Shown in pieces: positions 11,017-20,552 of a stretch of DNA of 64,000 bases. Both the position numbers and the translations under genes were made by a program. How positions within the stretch are numbered: the first letter of the stretch is position 1; each line of letters begins with the position of its first letter. The notes beneath the pieces were generated by a model that searched no databases, was not told the origin of the DNA, and saw only the letters and a program-made list of their open reading frames with translations. The DNA comes from Rhytidiadelphus loreus (Eukaryota; Streptophyta; Bryopsida; Hypnales; Hylocomiaceae), in contig OX344762.1 in the NCBI GenBank assembly GCA_947034895.1, positions 82,330,981-82,394,980 of the forward strand, in the 5' to 3' direction.

Positions 11017-12000
11017 ATGACCTTTTTTTTTAAACAATATCTCGAGGATGAATACTTGCACTTTCATTGTGCATGGAGATTATTTGTCATCCATCTTTGG
11101 GCGGCTCGGCTTACCGAACCTGTAGGTTTGGTCTTCAGGGTTTTGCTCCGTTCGGTGCCAAACCTGCGGCTCGGCGCAGCTCTGGGACATCGTCTCCCTC
11201 CTTTCGCCGATGAAGCAGCTGGCCTGTCCAGTTGTGCGGGTTCATGCTTCCTTGTTGTGCGGGTTCATGCTTTCCTGATTTTGTGCTTTTGTGCGGGTTC
11301 TTGCTACCCAACGCTGGTGTTTTTTTTCCGCTGCATTGGTGCGGTGCTAGAGGCGTGCGATTTATGTCAGACCTGATCGGCGTGGTGGAGGCGTGTGCTA
11401 CTGGAGTTGTGGGCGACTATTGGAGTTGCGTGCGCTACTGGAGTTGCGGCGCATTTTGGTGTTGGAGGTACGTGCATTTTTGGCTGAGTCCGGTTTTTGT
11501 GCGAACTTCAGCTCCTGGGTGCGTAACTGGGTTCAGCTCTTTGTTTAGGGTTTAGCTCTTTGAATGTAGTGGCTTTGAATGTGCGCCTTCTTCGGGATTT
11601 TGCATCCGTTATTTGAATACCCTTGTTTGTTTGTGTGCTAGTGTTTGTTCCACACAACGTTCAAGTTTCCACTCCCAGATTTTAGTAGACAGCATTTTCT
11701 TTTGTTTACAAACAATCACTGTACAATCTCGCAGATCTGAATTGATCTATTTGCCGCTCAATTTCTTCCGTGTTGAGGAAGGCTCCCCTGCTGCAACGCG
11801 GATTCTCTTCAGCTCGCACCTGCAGGTCGGATTTCACTCTGGTGAACTAACGTGGATTCTCTTCAGCTCGCACCTGTAGGTCGGATTTCACTCCGGTGAG
11901 CTAACGCGGATTCTCTTCAGCTCGCACCTGCAGGTCGGATTTCACTCCGGTGAGCTGCTGGTTCCCCTAACTTCACATGTTGTGTTCCTAATGTGGCAGT
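11017..12000 (+). promoter_or_regulatory. GC-richer, pyrimidine-rich region, possible promoter/leader of the 13.3-kb gene
   Basis: Base composition rises sharply against the AT-rich DNA to the left. The open frames at 11017-11555 encode Cys/Phe/Leu-rich sequence from imperfect direct repeats (GTGCGGGTTC recurs) and do not look like a protein. It could hold the 5' leader exon of the ParB-methyltransferase gene, whose first recognised exon begins at a splice-acceptor-like TTTCAG near 13285. It could also be a retroelement remnant. Confidence 0.25.
11796..11957 (+). repeat. 54-bp tandem repeat, three copies
   Basis: Units start at 11796, 11850 and 11904 with ACGCGGATTCTC or ACGTGGATTCTC and share AGCTCGCACCTG and TCGGATTTCACT. 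The copies differ at a few positions only. Confidence 0.9.
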
Positions 12001-12418
12001 TAGTACTTTGCTTAGTTCTTTGCTTGCTCGTTTGTTTTCCTAGCTTGTTTGCTTGTTGCTTGCTTGCTTGTTTCTTAATGTTTGGCTTTATGCAGTGTAG
12101 GAGGAGTCCATACACATGGTTGAGAACTTCGTAATACTAGGTTTTGAATATGGGTTCAAAACTTCAGCCTTGTTTAATAATTCGTGGGTGCGCTGCATCG
12201 AATTTGGAGTATCATGTGCATCCCATTCATCAGAATGCAGGAATGCCACATTCTGTGACATTCCTGTGATTTTGATTTAGGATTTTAAAATACAAGATTG
12301 TGTCCCACCCTAAACCATGTAAATTCCAGAGTAACAGTAGTTCAAATTAGGGTTTCAAACTAATTACTAAGAAAATAAAACCAGAAAGTAACCAATATGA
12401 CCCAAACCTTGAACAAAG
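12001..12418. other. Intergenic, with a degenerate GCTTGTTT-type tract
   Basis: A short GCTTG/CTTGTTTGCTTG microsatellite-like stretch lies near 12015-12080. Nothing else was recognised before the palindrome block. Confidence 0.5.
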
Positions 12419-12650
12419 TTATCTTCGCCTCGAAGATAATTATGGTTGAGGCGAAGATAAGTATCCTCGCCTCGTGGATACTTATCTTCGCCTCAACCAT
12501 AATTATCTTCGAGGCGAAGATAACTTTCCCTGGGGCGGGGATAAGTATCTTCGCCTCAAAGATAACCATGTTCGCCTCGAACATAGTTACCTTCGAGGCG
12601 AAGATACTTATCCCTGCCCCAGGGAAAGTTATCTTCGCCTCGAAGATTTA
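12419..12650. repeat. Nested compound hairpins built from the palindrome family
   Basis: A perfect palindrome at 12419-12439 is followed by two larger inverted repeats. In the first, GGTTGAGGCGAAGATAAGTA is mirrored by TACTTATCTTCGCCTCAACC. In the second, TTTCCCTGGGGC...GATAAGTATCTTCGCC is mirrored by GGCGAAGATACTTATC...GCCCCAGGGAAA. Smaller TTCGCCTCGAA palindromes sit at their centres. Both strands therefore stay open and encode repeated FASKI/FEAKI-like peptides, which I treat as a by-product of the symmetry. Confidence 0.9.
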
Positions 12651-12968
12651 AAAAATAAATAAAAAAAACGAATATAAAAATAAAAAAATTTATAGAAAAA
12701 AAAAGGTTATCCTCGAGTCGAAGATAAAAGCAATAAAAAAAGATATGGAGGAAACAAAAATAAATAAAAGATACACAGAAAAAAAATAAAAAAAATAAAA
12801 AGAAAGAAAATAAAAATAAAAATAAATAAAAAAACGAAAAACGAAAAATAAAATTAAAAAAAATGAAAAAAATGAATAAAATGAATAAAAAAAAATTAAA
12901 AAAGGTTATCCTCGAGTCGAAGATAAAACCAATAAAAAAAAGATATAGAAAAATAGAAAAATAGAAAG

Positions 12969-13003
<35 letters not shown>

Positions 13004-13280
13004 TTATCCTCGAGTCGAAGATAACTAAGAAGCACATAGAATTTTCTTATAGTTATCAAGATTCATACCTCAACCATAAGGAAGTTCTCTGCAGGATAAA
13101 GGAAAGGGAATATCTTCGCCACGAGGATAACTCGTAAAACATCGGAAGAACTAAACACGACACAGTAGAGTCCCGGTACACCAATGCCCATAGAGAACTC
13201 ATTTGGAAATAGAATAAAGGAAGGTCATGTCCTCGGAACATCGATAACCCCGCACCTCATTATCTTCGTCCCGAAGATAT
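12651..13280. repeat. Palindromes spaced ~100 or 200 bp in A-rich DNA
   Basis: Members start at 12707, 12906, 13004, about 13110 and 13260; a weak one lies near 13226. Spacings of 199, 98 and 106 bp echo the ~104-bp phase of the first array. The first three share the same core (TTATCCTCGAG then TCGAAGATAA). The DNA between is A-rich low complexity, including a poly(A) run near 12969-13001. The last palindrome ends four bases before a TTTCAG acceptor-like site. Confidence 0.85.
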
Positions 13281-13332
13281 TTCAGTGAACAGAAATCCTA
13301 ACCAGAGTCTTGATGCCTGTAGAGATAAAAAC

Positions 13333-16300
13333 ATGGTAGACGATACAACCTACGATTACTCGGCCACTGAACCTTTCCTTGAACCATTCACAAAATGGGA
13401 GGGAGAAGAGCCCTTCATCAGCGACATGCCAGAACTCTACGGAGTACTCTGGCAACTCAAGCCCGTCGTCGCAGACTGGACATTCGGAGTGAACCGGTCA
13501 AAAGACTATGTATTCCTGCGATACAGGATTCTAGACTCGACGACCTTTCTAGACTGGAACATAAATGAGAAGGTGGCAAGAATCGAAAACCACCAGGGTG
13601 ACTACATAGTCGTCACCCTTGAAGTGGTCAATAACGACGGGGACGGGGTGAACCATTGCCACTCCATTGTCATCCCAAACGGTGATAGCAGAGGGCAGTT
13701 TGATTTCGAAGAACTAGTTAGCTCCCTCCACGCAACTAACCTAGTTGAATTAGCAGAGGACTTCACTCAGCTGTTCAGCCCATGGGAATGGAAAGCAGCA
13801 ATGTTCATGACGAGGAGACTGAACAACATCCTAAAATGCCTTGACAAGCACGCTATCTCGGCCAAGAGGGCGGACCCAAGAAGAGTGCAACAAATTCAGA
13901 AACCAGAGCACGATACTCAAGAACCATCAAGAAGACGAGGCAGATCTGGTAGCCGGGGGGTAAGTTGGGGTGCGAGTCGGGGAAGCGGGAGAGGGCAGGC
14001 TCGAGCACAACAACCAAAGAGAAAACCAGAAGAGACCAGCACGAGTCAACCAAACTCTAAGCGGCCAAAGGCATCCCAAGTCAGCAGGCCTGTTGCAGCA
14101 GCAGGGAGTTCGGGTTCTGCCCTAACCAATGTACAAACAGGGAGACCCGATGAAAGCAATGCGATTCAACACTACGAGCTCAAGGGAGCATACCAGAAAA
14201 AATTTCAAAAGAAAAATAAAGATTGTTTCATTTTTGACCCTGAAACATTTATGGTGAACATAAACCAGTGCTACCTAGCTAGAGCAAAGTATATCATTCG
14301 AAGGCTAGAAGAGAAAATAGTGTGCGAGCAAGTGCAAGAGCTAATTGAATTGTCAGACGAAAGGCAAAGGCAGACAATCTGTTTGACTCCAGTTGACGAT
14401 AATTTCAGACTCCTCAAAGTGCGTCCAAAATCATGGGATGAAATCAAGGACGGAAAATTCTATATCATCAACGGGTAGCATAGCATTACTGCATCGAAGA
14501 GGTTGCAGAAGGGAGGGTGCGTGGAAGAACGAAAGATCGAGCTGCAGACCTGGAGAGCCACAATTGTGTACAGTCTAGACGCCGATCAGTTGACAGAAAT
14601 CTCTGGGTGGTTTAATTCCACAAACCACCTGACCCATAGTCAGCCAACATGGGGGAATCAGATTTTGAATTGCCGATTGGTCTGGCTGGCCAACAGACGG
14701 GCGGCCGGATATAAGGGGGAAGCCGCCATAAGAAAGAATGGTGCCGTGGAGGAGGATGCAGCGTATTGGGTAAGAAGTCCACATAATTCTCACGATTCAT
14801 TACATCTTTGAGATACTTCATTCTACAAATTTTTGCCGCACTTCTTCAGTGCCTCTAGATGCATTCAGACGCTACATTATCTTCGAGTCGAAGATAATGA
14901 AATGCTTACGTTCATCGTTACATTGAATTCATTGAAATTGACTAATCTCCTGCACCCTGGACCTGCACAGAAATTTGTTGAAGGAGTAATGTACAGGCTG
15001 CAGAACATCAATCCAAAGGGAGAAGGTGCAAAGGTGAAGCTATACTCGGACATCAAAAATGAAATAAAGCTGGTCACCCTACCAGATGAAATCTACAAGC
15101 TTTGGGACGAGTTCATCCGATTGCACATGAAGGGGGGGTTGATTGATCCTGTAACTCACAAGCGTTACAGTGAAGGCAAATCATTCGACTCTAAGAAATT
15201 CAACTTGAGGAGGGAGTTTTTCAAGCATATGGGGCACCTCACAGACAAAGACCTGGAGGAGTACGTCCTCCATTTGCTTGGAAGAATTGCCGGCCGAACC
15301 AGAGACTACCCCAAAGTCTCTATCGGAAGAGCAAGGGTCTTGGTTGCGGATAACATGGCAGCAACCGACTGGGTGGAGAGAAGGAAGCGAAAAAATATCA
15401 TGCGCCAGGAGCTGCAGGCCATGGATAAGTCCTTCCACTTTGTGGACGCAAACGGCAACACAAAAGAGGAGGCATGGAGGACATTCAAACTCAATTGCCG
15501 TTTCACTGGAGCCTCTTGGGACTTCCTATTGACGGCCATCCCGAATGCATTCTTCGTGAAGCGGCTGACAAACGAGGCGAAGAAGAAGACGGCTGTTGAT
15601 TTAAAGGGAGATGATAAGTTCCCCACGGTCTTCCCCATGCTCACTCGCTTTGTGCAAACGAAGATGACTCCAAAGAACGATGGCGGAGATGTCTATATTC
15701 GGGGGCACGAATGCTTTCCCCAAGCATTTTGTACAACTAACCCATGGTCATATTTTGAGAGGAATCTGCCGCTGGCCGTCATTGACTTCCGGCAACTATC
15801 GAGGCCCGCACCTGGCGCTGGCGGTGCACCACCGGCAGGACCCTTGCTGACTTTTCTCCAGAACCATTTGCGGCCTTGCTTGTCAGCGCCCGACGTATGG
15901 TTGTGGATTATCGGAGATGACTATGACGCCGAGACTGTAATATGCTTCGCAAGGAAGCATATGAAGGAGTACATGCTGAAATTGTCCAAGTACATATCTG
16001 CCAAATCGGAGAGAAATGAAGAAGTCGTGAACCATGTGCGGACACCCGCAACCATCAAGATGCTATTCTTATTCAAGAAAGGTCCTGATGGTATGGGCAA
16101 GGGGGTCACCTCCATGAAAGACAAATATGTGACATCGGATACCACATATTACAGTGAGTGGTGGAAGAACACGGAGGCAAAGTACAGGGTTCATCACTCC
16201 GAGCTCCGCATGGAGTTCTACATCAACATACTCCAAAGCTTTTGTGTCACTGGTGAAAATGTCATCGGTATCTATCCCGGCGCAAAATTCATGATAGCAG

Positions 16301-17944
16301 CTAAGGTAAGGGATATGGCCTTGTTGAGTTTATCTTCGGGTCGAAGATATTTTTTTATGTCTTGTAGATTTGACAGCAGCTACCTCTGAATTGTTGACGT
16401 TTATAAGGTTCATTTATTTTGTCTCCTAGCCATTATCTTCGCCTCGAGGATATCAGTGCATTATGCTCAGTTCTCAGAGATGATTATTGAATTTTTTGCA
16501 GTTGTATGGACTCTACTGCTACGCTCTATTAGAGAGACATTCGTCTCAGAAGTATCGAGAGATGGTAGGAAAGTATGGGAAAAGGTTGGACATCAACGAT
16601 TTCTGTCATGACAACTCGCCATACCTCCCCAATTATATTCGACCTCGACTTCTCGGTACCCCGGAGCTTCACTCGGATACTCCCTCAGCAAGAGATGAGT
16701 ATCGAGAAGAAGCCGTCGGGGCGCAACAATTTGCAGGTGAGGACCATACGACAATCATCCTCAACGAATTCGGGTCGAACGAAAACCTCATGAACAGCGG
16801 AAATATCTCCGTCCGTGTGGAGGACTTCCAAGGGCTCGACCAAGATCCTGTATTGCCGTTCAGCGAAGGCTCCAGCAGGCTCCAACAGAAAGGAAAGTTG
16901 CCCGTCGAAGAGATCATTCCAGACGTTGATCTCAGCGACTACGAAGACAACTATTCCGATCTGGAGAACATCAATTATGACAGGGAGTTTGAAGGCGCAG
17001 GTCCATCAGGTCTCGGGGGCAATGAAGCCCAATCTAATAACCCGCCATCAGAACCTCTGTCATCCTCCAGTGTTCCGGTTGTTTCTGGACAAGTGCCACT
17101 CGTTCAAGTGAAGCAGGAGAATATAGATTTCTGGAGGGAAAGGGAAGAGAGGAAGGCCAAAAAGAGGGAAGAGGACAAGATTGAAAAGGAGAGGGTGAAG
17201 GCGTTAGAAACCGAGAATGCTAGGTTGAAGGCCGTCGACGCAGAGAACTCTAGGCTAAAGAAAATTGAGGAGGAGATGAAGGCGATGAAGGCTGCTCAAT
17301 CATCTCAGTGTAATCCCGTCCTAGAGGACTCCGGGAGGCTGAAGCCTGTTGAAGCTGCGAAAGGGGCTTTGCTAGCTCCCTGTCAGAAGTCTATTCCTCC
17401 TCCCCCTGTTGATTATCTTCGACCCGAAGATGATCATGACATTATCCCTGACGAAGACGATGGTGTTGCTCTCCTCTCCCCATGCAAAAGGAACAAAGCT
17501 GATACTGGACTTGATGATGGTGGTCTGCTGGGTTCTCAAGAGAAGGTGAATCCGAATCTAGAGGAGCAGGTAGAGCCGAATCGGTTGGAGGAGATTCAGT
17601 CCGATCATGACTTGGAGGACCTTCCTCCTCTTTCACCAAGAGAGGACAGGCCAGCTACTGCTGATTATCCTCGAGACGAGGATAAACAAGGGCAGCATAT
17701 CGAATTGGACTCTCAGGTGGAATCCATCCAAGAGACTCAAGCAGAAGAGGATAGTCTACTGGATCCCACCCCTCCGCGGAGAGTATCGCATGTGCATGAG
17801 TTGGTGGTCGAGTCGCAAAATCCGCCGGATGACTCTGACGACGATGAGGGCGAGCATGGGATGTGCGCTGCGGAGGATTCCCAGGCCCTGGAGTTTGATG
17901 AGGTAGAGCCTCATAAATCATCAGACCCCTATGATTTCTCCTAA
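13333..17944 (+). CDS. ParB/Srx-like + degenerate DNA-methyltransferase-like protein, three exons, one internal TAG
   Basis: Exons 13333-14769, 14869-16305 and 16502-17944 join in frame to ~1,438 codons. The first ATG (AACATGG) follows an acceptor-like TTTCAG, so a leader exon is likely. Residues ~1-175 are unrecognised; an Arg/Gly-rich basic linker follows. FIFDPETFMVNINQCYLAR leads to FYIING-stop-HSITASKRLQ, a ParB/sulfiredoxin-like nucleotide-binding motif (usual form NGQH) in which CAG has become TAG (14476-14478). Further on, WDFLLTAIPNAFF sits where DPPY is expected and GENVIGIYPGAKFMIAAK resembles the SAM-binding FxGxG motif, continued across the intron by YGLYCYALLERHSS. Exon 3 adds acidic low-complexity sequence and a Glu/Lys/Arg coiled coil (~17120-17300). 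Domain names are motif-based inference; DPPY residues are lost, so methylation is doubtful. Confidence 0.65.
14476..14478 (+). other. In-frame TAG inside the ParB-like motif
   Basis: The frame reads ...IINGX HSITASKRLQ... and stays open and domain-consistent on both sides. The family motif calls for Gln, so CAG to TAG, a single C-to-T change, explains it. Confidence 0.85.
14770..14868 (+). other. Intron 1 of the ParB-methyltransferase-like gene
   Basis: Donor TGG|GTAAGA and acceptor ATTCAG|ACG keep the frame (phase 0). The alternative acceptor CTTCTTCAG at 14849 shifts frame into a TAG. Confidence 0.7.
14877..14897 (+). repeat. Palindrome copy inside exon 2, encoding YLRVEDN
   Basis: A perfect TTATCTTCG-AGT-CGAAGATAA lies eight bases after the inferred exon 2 start and is read in frame as YLRVEDN. 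Confidence 0.85.
16306..16501 (+). other. Intron 2, carrying two palindromes 103 bp apart
   Basis: Donor AAG|GTAAGG and acceptor TTTTTTGCAG keep phase 0 and join the SAM-motif-like strand to YGLYCYALL. Palindrome copies start at 16330 and 16433, with last bases altered (GATAT) in both. The 103-bp spacing equals the period of the 4.4-5.4 kb array. Confidence 0.8.
17413..17433 (+). repeat. Palindrome copy in exon 3, encoding YLRPEDD
   Basis: TTATCTTCG-ACC-CGAAGATGA, with one arm mismatch, is read in frame as YLRPEDD within an acidic, probably disordered region. Confidence 0.8.
17665..17685 (+). repeat. Palindrome copy in exon 3, encoding YPRDEDK
   Basis: A perfect CCTCG-type palindrome (TTATCCTCG-AGA-CGAGGATAA) is read in the same frame relative to the motif as the other coding copies. 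Confidence 0.85.
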
Positions 17945-18452
17945 TCAAGTCAGTCGAATGCCTTGTAATGGATGTCTGTGCTGTATTTTTGAATGCCATC
18001 GATGCCGAGTGAGAGACTCTTATGTCGATTCATTCTGATTGACAGGAGGAAGTGGACAGTCTATGATTGTATGGCGTCGACGAGCTTCCCTTCTTTCACT
18101 GCGTATTGTAGAATAGTGTAGATACTCGAGAAAAATGTAGTGAAAATTTGCTCAAAATCGGGTACTGATTAGGAAATCCGTGTTTTGGGATGTACCTTGA
18201 ATTTTTTTGAAATAAATATACCAAAAATAGTTTTGTCAAAGGATCTCCTACCTAATGAACTGTTTTTGACCATGTCTGTGCTCAGCGCAAAGAAATTAGA
18301 AGCGTGCTCCGGCCGTTGGCACTCACACAATCTCTTAGCGAATGGGTTCTATTGTCGCTTAGTGGGGGTCAGAGGCCGTTGCCGTTTTGTGAGTCAACGG
18401 ATTCCGCTTTTGAACAGGTACTACATCTTTTTTTTGTGTTCTGTATGATCAG
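17945..18452 (+). other. Intergenic or leader DNA upstream of the FCP1-like gene
   Basis: No recognised coding sequence. An acceptor-like TATGATCAG ends at 18452 and fits the frame of the FCP1-like exon, so part of this stretch may be an intron or leader of that gene. Confidence 0.4.
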
Positions 18453-19289
18453 GTAGTAGCGAGGGGGAGCGCGAGTGTTCCCCGGAGTGTGATCGATGTA
18501 GTTCCCCAACCGCAACAGAAGTGGTTAAATGTGGTCTTCGATTTGAACGGGTTGCTCTGTAAGAGCGAGGGTCAAGGGCCTTACTTGAGAAAGGAGCATT
18601 ATACAATTCGCGATAATATTTTCTCCGATCGGATTCCTACCATCATTGGGACGAAGGCCGTCTTCGTTCGTCCCAACTTGAGGGAATTCTTAGACGAAGT
18701 TCATAGGTTCTCCAACCGCGTCGTAGTGTAGAGCTCTATGGTTAAGAAGAATGTGGAACCAATCGTTGGTTTCCTGTTCCAGAACTGCAGGGCGCCATTC
18801 GACATCCTAGGACAGGAGATGTGTAGGAGGATAGAGATCTCCGAGGGAAAATTCATGAAGGAGGCTGGAAGCCCTCGGAAGGATCTGCTTCTGAAAGTGC
18901 TTGACGAACAATTGTTTGTTGATGTCAATGATCCTACGTCCTTTAGTAAGGACAACACTATTCTCATTGACGACTCTCCGCAAAAGGGTGTCATGAATGA
19001 GAACGGGAATATGATTTTTGTCGAGAGTTGGAGTCGTCAGCAGCGCGATCAATTCTTGTTGGGCAAGCTGGGCCCCTGGTTGAGGCGACTCCACGAGGAG
19101 TGTCCTCTTGGTAGCTTGCGCGAGTTTGTAGATGGGAACCGCATTGGTTTGCCTCCGATGTCCCATACCGATGATAGGGCAGAATATATTTTGGATGGAA
19201 TGAGGAATTCCGCCAAGAAGTTTGGTTCTCGTTTTGTTTTGCCCGGAATGAATGTAGTGATTGAGCCGGATAAACGTAGGAAAAAATAG
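18453..19289 (+). pseudogene. FCP1/SCP-like (HAD) phosphatase domain protein with an internal TAG
   Basis: The frame runs from an acceptor-like site at 18452 to TAG at 19287-19289, interrupted by one TAG at 18729-18731. HAD motif I reads VVFDLNGLLC; canonical FCP1 enzymes have DxDx[T/V], so the second Asp is Asn. Motif II should be VVVWSSM, but reads VVV-stop-SSM (TGG to TAG). Motif IV, TILIDDSP, is intact, and the downstream 'NMIFVESW' and 'GPWLRRL' blocks fit the FCP1 homology domain. With the lost general acid and the nonsense codon, a working phosphatase is unlikely unless the stop is read through. It lies 0.5 kb after the ParB-methyltransferase gene on the same strand and shares its single-TAG decay. 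Upstream exons are not identified. Confidence 0.65.
18729..18731 (+). other. In-frame TAG in FCP1 motif II
   Basis: The stop replaces the Trp expected before SS in VVVWSS, a single G-to-A change from TGG. The frame is open for 83 codons before it and 186 after. Confidence 0.85.
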
Positions 19290-19658
19290 ACTTATCTGTG
19301 TAGTGCTCGATTCTGTACATGTTGTGAATACGGATTTTTATGTAAATTTTGTTTTTCTATTTAGTAAAATTTTAAAATTTGTTTTGAACATACTTTTACT
19401 GGCAATACTGAATTTCCTTTCAGCAAATCAGTGTGGGAATGTTCTTGTATGTTTATTTTTCTTCAGGTCTAAGCTAATTTCATTATGTCCTTGTCTGGTT
19501 CAATGTTGTATTTAGTTAGTAGTCAGGTATCTTTGGGCCCAGGATAATTTGAAAAATTATTGTGTTTCGTGTGGGTTGAGGATTTATGGTTCAAATTGCC
19601 AGATATCTTTGGATGGATGATAATTTTTGGAGGTATTCAATTCATTTTATCTCTGCAG
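19290..19658 (+). other. Spacer before the Ser-rich exon
   Basis: T-rich sequence ending in a strong acceptor (TTTTATCTCTGCAG at 19658). It may be an intron of the following gene. No donor exon was assigned. Confidence 0.4.
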
Positions 19659-20552
19659 GTCGAAGGGTCCATAGATGAACTGCTTCGACGCAGGCAACCA
19701 ATGACCAGGAGTCTCTTGTCAGGCTCCAATGCACCGCTGTCAAGGTTCTCAGCTTCGGCTGGTGGAAGCGGCATGCCCTTGTCTTATTCTAGGCCTTTCT
19801 TTCTTGGCATTGCCACAGATGTGGCTTCGGCAGCCATTGACTTCTCAAAGGGGAATGTAGAGGACGGCGTGGTAGACAGCCCACCAAGTCGGGGTCCAGT
19901 GAGGACCCCGATTTGCTCGCCGTCCCCAAAAAAGATGTCAACATGTACGCCAAGTCGATTGCGGTCGCAGTCACCAACTCTACGCACTCCAAACATTCCA
20001 CATCGGAAATTGTACGTGGATGACAATGGACACGCTGATAATCCTCAACGGCAAGATGGAGGTCCGTCGCCAACAGCTACTGCACATCGCCTTCTTCAGA
20101 GAGACGATGACAATACAGATTCCGCGGATGCGAATCATGGAAAGAGGATTTCGTTGATGGCTTTGTCTTCGGGTCATATACCGCCCCTTCTAGAGAGCGC
20201 CCGTTCCGAATCTGTGGGAGGCGGATCTTTGCCTCTTGCTAGGAATATTTCTCGCCAAAAAAGTCTTGGTACAGACTTTGGGCGGTCAAATTACACACGA
20301 TCTACTGCAACCGCCCTTCCATTCTTAAACACTGTCAATAGACCAATTCCGAGGCCGCCTCGTCGAAGCTGTAGATCTCTTTCCAACGATGGCATTTCCG
20401 GGCGTGAACACAAGCGGCGTCGAGTGATCAAGGAACATATTCAAGATCAGTACTATGGGCCTTCTCGACGCGAGGATATTTTCAGAGGTTTGGCAAAGTT
20501 GAAAGCAGTTGAGGCAACAAAGAGTAGTTCGTCCACAAAGGAGAATAATTAG
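19659..20552 (+). CDS. Unrecognised Ser/Arg/Pro-rich protein, last exon
   Basis: From the acceptor at 19658 the frame is open for 298 codons to TAG at 20550-20552. It is rich in Ser, Arg, Pro and Asp, with short basic/proline stretches (SPSPKKMSTCTPSRLRSQSP, REHKRRRVIKEHI) and no domain I know. It looks disordered and probably nuclear (REHKRRR is NLS-like). It may be the 3' exon of a gene whose start lies upstream, possibly the FCP1-like gene by alternative splicing. Its codon use and GC content match the 13-19 kb genes rather than the flanks. No palindrome copy lies in it. Confidence 0.45.
   Translation, partial: VEGSIDELLRRRQPMTRSLLSGSNAPLSRFSASAGGSGMPLSYSRPFFLGIATDVASAAIDFSKGNVEDGVVDSPPSRGPVRTPICSPSPKKMSTCTPSRLRSQSPTLRTPNIPHRKLYVDDNGHADNPQRQDGGPSPTATAHRLLQRDDDNTDSADANHGKRISLMALSSGHIPPLLESARSESVGGGSLPLARNISRQKSLGTDFGRSNYTRSTATALPFLNTVNRPIPRPPRRSCRSLSNDGISGREHKRRRVIKEHIQDQYYGPSRREDIFRGLAKLKAVEATKSSSSTKENN

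Noticed and set aside
11017..11555. Cys-rich secreted protein
   Set aside because: The repeated GTGCGGGTTC words and absence of conserved Cys spacing point to repetitive noncoding DNA.
12397..12651. Open frames on both strands with FASKI/FEAKI peptide repeats
   Set aside because: They follow from the symmetry of the palindromes; there is no start context, codon bias or non-repeat sequence.
12556..13059. A 167-codon Phe-rich reverse frame
   Set aside because: It is the reverse of A-rich low-complexity DNA between palindromes.
1544..20552. Integrated giant-virus segment
   Set aside because: No capsid, packaging ATPase or polymerase gene is seen. The genes contain plant-type introns and transposase-like domains.
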